From: Coenobita brevimanus
Taxonomy: Eukaryota > Arthropoda > Malacostraca > Decapoda > Coenobitidae
Direction of reading: 5' to 3'
Assembly: GCA_032717465.1 (NCBI GenBank)
Contig: CM064732.1
Span: 22,914,191 to 22,978,190, forward strand
Length of the DNA: 64,000 bases
How positions within the stretch are numbered: the first letter of the stretch is position 1; each line of letters starts with the position of its first letter. The translations under genes and the position numbers were made by a program. The notes beneath the pieces were generated by a model. The model had not been told where the DNA came from, ran no database searches, and saw nothing but the letters and a program-made list of their open reading frames with translations. Shown piece after piece: positions 57,240-64,000 of this stretch.

Positions 57240-59955
57240 CAGCATGCTTGCATGAGTCGACCTTGTTCACCTAATGGCGGCTCTCCATGTTGCTCGATCT
57301 ATGGCAGCCTCCCTGTTCAGTTCCTTAACCCTGAGATCACACTTAATGACCTCGTCCTACATCTTTTTCGGTCTAACCCTCGCAACCCCACCCCCAATAT
57401 TAACGCTTCTCACTTTCTGCACCAAATTATCATCCCCCATCCTCTCTACATGCCCAAACCACCTCAATCTACATCTCCTCACAACACCAACACACTCCAT
57501 TCCCATCCAACCACTGAATTCTTCCATCGTAAACCATGACTCCCCCCCAGGCCTTGCAGACAGGGACGCACTGCACATCCACCTAATCACTGTCATTTCT
57601 GCACGTCTGAGCTTGCGATTATCCTCTTCCTTTACTGCCCAGGTCTCACTACCATACAGCATTACTACACTCCCAACACATGCTGCATACAAAGATCCCT
57701 TAGCATGCAGGAAGAGCCCTCTTAATGTCAGGAGAGGCAGCAGCTCCTTGAACTTCTTCCAACCACTTCTCATCCTAGCCACAGACCTAGCCCCAACCCC
57801 ACCTCCAGCACATAACATGTCTCCAAAATAACAAAACTCTTCCACACACTCAAGAAACTCACAGCAAGTTCAATCCTTTCATGCCTGACAATTTCCACCT
57901 GCTCTCCCCGACGCTACATACATAAAATCAGCATTATTTTGCAGTCTACCTCTAATACCACTACATCTCTTATCCACGCACTTGTCACAAACACTGCACA
58001 AGATGGAATTACTTCCCACCCCATTGTGGCAAATTGCACATGGCCACTCTCCATCCTCTTTGATAGTACTGCTACCAACCCTAGATATCATCACTTTTGC
58101 TTTATCTGCATTTAGTCTTAAATTAAGCCCTTGTGCCCCATATCATCTCTCCACTTCCTAAATCTTTCCTCTGCCTCCCTTTCATTCTCTGCAGTTAACA
58201 CGAAATAATCAGCATGCAACATCTCCCACGGGAGTCCATTTCTGAAGTAACATCAGAGGGCTTCAAGTACCACGATAAACAACAAAGGACTCAAAATTGA
58301 CCCCTGATGCACACCAACATTCACGGAACACTCATCACTCAAATCTCCATTCACTCTTACCTGGGTGCGAGCACCCACATACATGGCCATAATCACCCTA
58401 CCCAGCCACTCCTCCATCCCAAGGTTTCTCATTGCCCACTTCACCATCTCTCTAGGGACTCTGTCAAAAGCCTTCTCCAAATCAACAGAAATAGAGTATA
58501 GTTCCCTTTTCTTTCCTATATATTTTTTCTGAAGCTGTCGAACAATGAATATGGCATCAGTGGTCCCCCTGCCTGGCATAAACCCAAACTGCATCTCATC
58601 AATATTCACTCTTTACTCATACCTTCTACAGCTCTCTCCATTACCTTCGTTATCTGATCTAAAAGCTTTATACCTCTATAATTTCCTCTTTCCAGGGCAT
58701 CACCCTTCCCCTTGTACACATTTACAATTACACTCTTCAGCCAGTCATCTGGGACGATGCACTCATATATAATCATATTTATCAGGTCAGTGACTAATCT
58801 CACTCCTGTATCTCCTGAGGCCTTCAACATTTCAGCAGTCAACCCAGACACACCCTCTGCTCTCCCCACCTGCATCCTGCCTGTTGCCTCACTCACAGTA
58901 GCAGCGTCAATCAAAAGCCAAGGGCCAAACACTGGATCTGCTGACTCCAAACCTTCCATGTCCCAGTGAAACTCCTCTTTCAACAACCGACTACAGTGCT
59001 CTCTTCATGCATCTTTAACCCGCCCCATCCCGGCAGATTTGTAACCAATGACCTCCCACAATCCCAGCAGATTTTCATTGTTTTGTTTGTTTGTTAAATC
59101 CTCCGCTTTTTGTGAGAAACATCAAAAATTCATAGAGAAATCGCTCACATGAGCTTTAAAATCCCAGTACAAGTAACAATACCCTAACCTGGCTGTGTTT
59201 TCTATGAGGCGCAGCTCCAGAGAAAACGTGTCCTATGGGATGGGTAACTATTCCAAACCACTCATACTAGGTATTTATTTATTTACTTGCTACGAATTTA
59301 TATGTAGTACAAGAGTATATTCATTTTCACACAGTAAAATAGGCAATATAAGCATTGTTTCACTCACCAAACACATCAACATATCGCACCTTTTTTGGCA
59401 ACATTACCTGATTTCTGACTGTTTCTTCCTCTAATGCTATGTAAACTTTGTCCTCCACATTGTCATTGATTGGGAAATCACTCTGGCCTTGAATTTTCGT
59501 ACCATGGCACGACATGTCTTTACTGGCCAAGTCACTGGTATCAGGTAAGTTGCCAAGACAATGGCATGCAGGTGGGGGAGGAGGTCATGTGGGGTAATGC
59601 ATTGCCCCTGCCTGGTATCGGGTAGAGGAAGGTGTCCCATGTATACATACCAAAAATCACATGTGAATATGAAAAATGTACAAATGACAGACCTTGCAAT
59701 TGAGGTGCATTTATATACGTCAATGGGAGTCACAGTGACCAAACATTCGGATGTATATATATGTCAACGGGAGTTGGCAGGTTAATATCCCCACTGTTCA
59801 CCACTACCCATCCTTCATCATTCTTCACACACTGCTCACCTATAATATCCCAATTATCCCTCTTCACCTGATTTGCCACCTTAAATCTCATATTCTTCCT
59901 TTCCACACGATTTAGGTTATCAAAAATTCTCTGTGACTCCGACTTCGCCCTTTAT
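57240..59955 (-). mobile_element. LINE with C-terminal Cys cluster, antisense, split by TTAA element
   Basis: Minus strand. Before the RT, traces near 59950-59786 read a Q-R-I-F-D-N-L-N-R-V block and GEQCVKNDEG. The TTAA element 59015-59785 interrupts here. The RT continues at 58986-58606 (RLLKEEFHWDMEG in the same sense, VPDDWLKSVIVNVYKGKGDA) and 58609-58253 (SVDLEKAFDRVPREMV, GVHQGSILSPLLF). The palm motif near 58215 reads H-A-D-Y where A-D-D is expected. Then come a Cys cluster (58050-57900: PCAICHNGVGSNSILCSVCD, then a K-R-C-S-G block) and the C-terminus at 57845-57357 (YGSETWAVK, RLRWFGHVERMGDDN). Several frameshifts. The sequence GTTTCGTTTTTGAAG..CTCCA at its 3' end recurs near 62490. 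Confidence 0.85.
59015..59785. mobile_element. TTAA-flanked element family T2, copy 2
   Basis: 763 bp between TTAA at 59015-59018 and 59782-59785. Similar to 12791-13547 throughout (TAGAGAAATCGCTCAC, ATTTATTTATTTACTTG, TTTATATGTAGTACAAGAG, TCTAATGCTATGTAAA blocks). Ends are CCCGCCCCATCCCGG and, from the other strand, CCTGCCAACTCCCGT. It interrupts LINE coding sequence, so its edges are independently supported. No transposase. Confidence 0.85.
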
Positions 59956-59958
59956 ACT

Positions 59959-59961
<3 letters not shown>

Positions 59962-60006
<45 letters not shown>
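59962..60006. repeat. (TA)n microsatellite
   Basis: Directly precedes SINE S1 copy 2. Confidence 0.97.
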
Positions 60007-60009
<3 letters not shown>

Positions 60010-60328
60010 GGAGGGGGTGGCTCAGTTGGTAGAGAGGTGGCCTGCAGTCCTATCAGATCCAGGTTCAAATCCCTGCTGGGGCAGGGAACAGTTTAAGGAT
60101 TTGAATGTCATAAAACTAGACTTGACTGATGTACCAGAAGGCCCGCCGACATGTCATAAAAATGCCCCTGCTAATACCAATACACCAGTCCTGTATGAGA
60201 CAGCCCTAGCATGTATTCAATATGGATGGTGGGTGGTAGTGCCAAAGTCATGACAAGTAGAGGTGTATGGTATGTAGGAGGACTATTGGGCCTTGGGAGC
60301 AGGCTATGAAGCCTATGCCTAGAGTCAG

Positions 60329-60330
<2 letters not shown>
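60007..60330 (+). mobile_element. tRNA-derived SINE family S1, copy 2
   Basis: Head with GTGGCTCAGTTGGTAGAG (A box region) and GGTTCAAATCCC (B box). The body matches 13916-14246 and the end is AGAGTCAGAC, followed by (AC)n-(AT)n. Confidence 0.87.

Positions 60331-60413
<83 letters not shown>
60330..60413. repeat. (AC)n-(AT)n microsatellite
   Basis: AC to about 60357, AT to 60413. Confidence 0.97.
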
Positions 60414-60414
<1 letters not shown>

Positions 60415-60930
60415 TGAGTGTCTCGGGAGTAAAGGGTAGAACTTTGGGAATTGATAGATGAGGGAATTCTAGGCAAAAAATGTTTTATCAACATGTATTC
60501 AAATCTCAGCCGTTACGGAGCTATAATTATTGATACACTTATGGGAGAAATTGGTTTCCCTTGTAATTCACCCATAAGGTCAACAGTAACTGTACCTCCG
60601 TAATGGATGATATTTGGACAAGGGTTCATGGAAGAAAGCACTGAGACAGCGCATATCATCGCCAACTCCGGATCTTTCTTGACCCATGGCCCAGCCCTCC
60701 ACAACATTTCATTAAAATTCACTGGGAACTTTTGGAGATACTGTGAGGGAAAAATTCGATCTGGATCCGGATTAGGATCCGCCACAAAATATAATCAATT
60801 CTCTCTAGTCCCATGGCTAGAGACAAAATTTCATGAAATTCACTTCAGAACTTTTGGAGATATTGTCTTGACAAACATACAAACATAGGTGAAAACATAA
60901 CCACCTCCAACTTGGTTGGCAGAGGTAATA
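60414..60930. repeat. Dispersed repeat D2, copy 2, with internal duplication
   Basis: Two diverged direct sub-units with ATTTCAT(T/G)AAATTCACT and AACTTTTGGAGATA blocks lie near 60700-60745 and 60830-60870. It ends in ACAAACATA..ATAACCACCTCCAACTTGG. It matches 40575-40700. No coding content. Confidence 0.75.
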
Positions 60931-60996
60931 ATACTTTTTTTTCATACCTCCCTCATCTATTATTTCCCAAATTTTGTCGTTTTCTGCCCGGACACC

Positions 60997-61002
<6 letters not shown>

Positions 61003-61042
<40 letters not shown>
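61003..61042. repeat. (GT)n-(AT)n microsatellite
   Basis: Short GT then AT run. Confidence 0.95.
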
Positions 61043-61045
<3 letters not shown>

Positions 61046-61235
61046 AGAACGAAGGAACCAAAGGCTAAGAGCCCACAAACCATTCCTTCCAAGGAAGAAA
61101 AACAAAAACAATACAAAAGAGAGCCAAATTCAAGATCTGTTCATTTTGAGATGCCTGGACATAATGCATTTGAAAGATTGGAGATCATAGGAAGTAGGAA
61201 ATACAGACACAGTTGACCTGTTGCATAAATAAACG
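61043..61235. other. No gene seen
   Basis: AT-rich spacer. Confidence 0.4.
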
Positions 61236-61733
61236 GGCTAAGAGTAACGGTTAACTCTTACAATAGAGATTTGGACAGAAAAGGGATGAGAGTTTGTTGC
61301 CAGATGCATGCTACGTGTCTGTCGCAGTGGTGTAGGGATGCAAGCCGACAATTCAGAAGAGCAGTGATCATTGAAGTAGCAACAGACAAGAGATAATGAT
61401 GCAACAGTGTGGCATTGAGACAGAGGTTGAAGGGAGCCAGTAAGAGGAGGAGAGTTAATGAGACAAAAATCCTTTGACTCCACCCTACTGAGATGAGCTA
61501 CATGTGGAGAGCCTTCCCACACATGATAGTTGTACTCTACACAGGGGCAAATAAAACCCATGTATAAAGTCAACAACTGTGCAGGGCTAATGAGGGTATG
61601 GAGTCAGCTTAGCACACCTTATCTCTTGGAAGCAGATTTTACAAGAGATGTAATATGATCTTTCCAAGATAAGTCCTGAGAGAATGAAACCCCAGGTACT
61701 TTCAAGGATGAAGCAGAATTCAGTTGGATATTA
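61236..61733 (-). pseudogene. LINE-J, antisense copy 3, C-terminal fragment
   Basis: The minus strand reads ICPCVEYNYHVWEGSPH, LINSPPLTGSLQPLSQC and NSHPFSVQISIVRVNRYS. These correspond to the 8307-8720 part of LINE-J copy 1. It ends at TTAA 61734-61737, where another TTAA element may begin. Confidence 0.88.
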
Positions 61734-62081
61734 TTAACCCCTTAACCCCTAGGGTACGCAATTCTCCAGCCTCGACTGCCCCCCAGGATGCAAAAATGGG
61801 CCTATTTTTCGACTTTCTCAAAGGTTAAAAGTTTTAGGCCCGATTTATAGAGCTTCAATTTACACACCTGAAAACGCAAACCTCACCCTCCTAGACCCAA
61901 TAGTTACCTAGCTATGGCCCATCAAAGTTGGTAATAGTTACCCGTCATGGCCCCGGTGAGAAAGAAAATACGCTGCCCGCACCTGTTTTCTTTGCAAAAA
62001 TACGTACAAAAGTCACCAAAGTCAATTCTTTTTTGGTGTGTATTGATGTTATAAACCATTGTAATGTGCTTAGAAAAAAAT

Positions 62082-62476
62082 AAAATGGTGACAAACCCCT
62101 CAATAAATATGATAAATAGTAAAAGTTATCCTCCCCTCCTCTCCCTTCCCCATACCTCCAATCCCCTCCCTCCCCTTCCCTTCTCTCCCCTCCTCTTTCC
62201 TCCCCTCTCCTCGCCTAATTTCCCCTCCCCCATCCCCTCCCCGCCAAGCTGTCAAATCTAGCTAGGGAAAATGGTCATGAACCCCCTAATAACAATATGA
62301 TAAATAGTAAAAATTATCTTCCCCTTCTCTCCCCTCCCCATACCTCCAATCCCGTCCCTCCTCTTCCCTTCTGTCCCCTCTTCTTTCCTCCCTTCCCTTC
62401 CCTCCCCTCGCCTAATCTCCCCTCCCCCCTTTCCCTCCCTCCTCCCCCCCCCTCCTCGCTGTTAAGTCTAGCTAGT
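62082..62476. repeat. Direct duplication, about 190-210 bp units, pyrimidine-rich
   Basis: Units at 62082-62267 and 62268-62476. Both start AAAATGGT and contain ATATGATAAATAGTAAAA and CCCCATACCTCCAATCCC, then C/T-rich DNA, ending TCTAGCTAG. Confidence 0.85.
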
Positions 62477-62712
62477 TTTCGTTTCGTTTCTTTTCGTTTT
62501 TGAAGGCTCCAACATAGTTCCATGCGTCGTAGGCATAAAATAAAATGTCTTTTTCGAGTGTGTTTTGAATAAAAACAGATAAAATAATTGTGGTGTGCAT
62601 ATCTGTATTCAAAGACACGAATAAATTACAGGTAATGATTCAAGAACATGCGCCATAAAGCGTAAAAAATACGCTATATTCGAGGCTGGGGAGGTAAAGA
62701 TACTGCGTTCTA

Positions 62713-62765
62713 GGGGGTGGGGGTGAGGGTAGGGGGTTGGGGTGGGGGGTTGGGGTGGTGGTAAG
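62713..62765 (+). other. G-quadruplex-prone G-rich block
   Basis: At least six separate runs of three to six G spaced by one to four bases on the plus strand (GGGGGTGGGGGTGAGGGTAG and onward). GT/GGT-rich sequence continues around 62936-62957. Confidence 0.7.
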
Positions 62766-63230
62766 GCCAGGAAGGGGAGTTTGGGGATGCAGGGATGAGA
62801 GGAGACCGCCATCAGACACAAAGGAAGGGCCTCAGTGGAGTACAGAGATATGGAGGGAGAGTAGGGGGGAAATACCCTCCCTCAGTCATGGGGGGATCCA
62901 CATGGGAGGAGGGGTATGCATGAGGAGGGTGTGGGAGTGGTGGTGGTGGTGGTAAGAGTGGTGGGAGGTAGGGTAGCAACAAAGTAGTGGGGAGAGGGAC
63001 GTGGCGAGAGGGAGGCAGGGGTACACCCCCCACCACCTGGGTACGGGCCTGGGTCCCCCCTCCGGTGTGTCCAACACTTAGTTCTGATTGGTTAGAAGCC
63101 ATCTGTGTCACAGTTGGGGTGGAGCCAGCTGCCGCCAGTTTTTTGTGGACGTTGCACGATCAGTGTTGCTCGTCCTTTTAAGACATTGCGCAAAAAGCCG
63201 GATCGATGAGATTAGTACTTTAGGGGTTAA

Positions 63231-64000
63231 CCGAGGAGATGTCAGAAACGTGCCGTGCCCGTCCCACGGGGATAATCGCGCTCCAACTGTCTTTTTAAAA
63301 ATATTTGCACAAAAATCAGTTATTAGCGCTAGAATATTATAATTAGATATTCCTATGGCACATACCTTCAGCTTTCTCCTGGGATGTTTGTTGAGCCTTC
63401 GCCGACTACCGTAGGACTTGTGGAGACTTCTGAAGTTGGGTAATGAAGCCTCCATTTTACACTTCACGACACCCCGTAATATGATTACCACTGCCTGATA
63501 TTATCACTAGAAACACTATTCTATGAATTTCAAGTAGTTTGGAATCCATATTCCAAAAAAAAAAAACTGTGAAACAATGTAAATTATGAGCGCGTACGAG
63601 CTTTCCACCCGCGCTCGTTCCCCGCTGGTATTCTGTCATATATTATTCATAAACACACTCACACTTTATATTCCTAGTACTTTATTACATTTATTTAGAT
63701 ATACCATATTTATCCATAAGTTTCCTTCAGTACTAGTAGTTTATTTTCGGCATTCACTTTCTCGTTCAGTAAACTAGCGTAGAGAGCGAAGCTTTCACTT
63801 TCACTGTCATTACTCCAAGTATTTATACTCATATTCTTATATTACTAATTATTTACTTTTCTATTTACATTTTCTATTTTATTTACCTTATTTACATTTC
63901 TATTATATTTACACTATGTTATGCACTGTCACTTGCAGTAACTTATAAAACTATTTTTCAATGTTCAATTACATTTACCTCCATTTCTTTCACTTGCTAT
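63231..64000. other. No gene seen; AT-rich end of window
   Basis: AT-rich sequence with no recognisable element. The minus-strand frame at 63108-63491 has no domain I recognise and no exon structure I can support. Confidence 0.45.

Larger units (their letters stand above)
61734..63230. mobile_element. Possible TTAA-flanked element
   Basis: TTAA at 61742-61745 is followed by CCCCTAGGGTAC. TTAA at 63227-63230, read from the other strand, is followed by CCCCTAAAGTAC. A second TTAA at 61734-61737 lies in the LINE-J fragment. I cannot find LINE-J resuming after 63230, so the right end is uncertain. It contains a pyrimidine-rich direct duplication and a G-rich block. No transposase. Confidence 0.4.

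Overview
This window looks like intergenic DNA from an invertebrate, most likely a decapod crustacean. The reasons are the very high density of dinucleotide microsatellites ((CA)n, (GA)n, (TA)n up to about 100 bp or more), several degenerate non-LTR retrotransposon families of a kind common in crab and shrimp genomes, and no bacterial gene structure. That assignment is an inference. I find no host protein-coding gene I can defend, no rRNA and no functional tRNA. Nearly every long open frame is transposon-derived, a microsatellite translation or an antisense shadow. One 100-bp N gap (51761-51860) marks a scaffold join.

Layout, left half. The 3' end of an RTE-like LINE (1-980) is followed by AT/pyrimidine-rich DNA with LINE scraps and compound microsatellites (to about 5.3 kb). 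A nearly full-length but dead jockey/CR1-like LINE (LINE-J, 5.64-8.9 kb) follows. From 9 to 14 kb there are LINE relics, a near-perfect SINE palindrome (10777-11318) and a TTAA-flanked DNA element with a second one inside it (11916-13589). A tRNA-derived SINE, a Penelope-like GIY-YIG endonuclease relic (14567-14750) and an antisense LINE-J copy (15.3-17.3 kb) come next. A young LTR retrotransposon (17810-23906) with a 5-bp target duplication sits inside a local tandem array (17.59-25.5 kb). The array is followed by a second repeat block with two GC-rich islands (25.54-26.85 kb).

Layout, right half. Purine-biased DNA (27-30.5 kb) and a repeat mosaic (31.5-33.2 kb) lead to an old, rearranged copy of the same LTR family (33.3-39.6 kb), which was later hit by a 5'-truncated RTE-like LINE (37446-39415). 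Then come dispersed repeats, an antisense RTE copy (41.7-44.5 kb), another SINE (44.9-45.3 kb), a sense LINE relic (45.7-47.5 kb) and a 3.6-kb polypurine domain (48.5-52.1 kb) with a hidden long-period repeat. A 3.6-kb TTAA-flanked element (53372-56993) carries a 1-kb terminal-inverted-repeat element flanked by TAA. A pre-miRNA-like hairpin (57016-57096) and an antisense LINE split by a TTAA element (57.24-59.95 kb) follow. The window ends with a SINE, dispersed repeats, a LINE-J fragment and AT-rich DNA.

The most informative parts are: the LTR family, in which gag-protease runs directly into the integrase zinc-binding domain with no reverse transcriptase in either copy; the nested TTAA elements; the 220/222 SINE palindrome; and the miRNA-like hairpin. 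All sequence comparisons were made by eye within this window.
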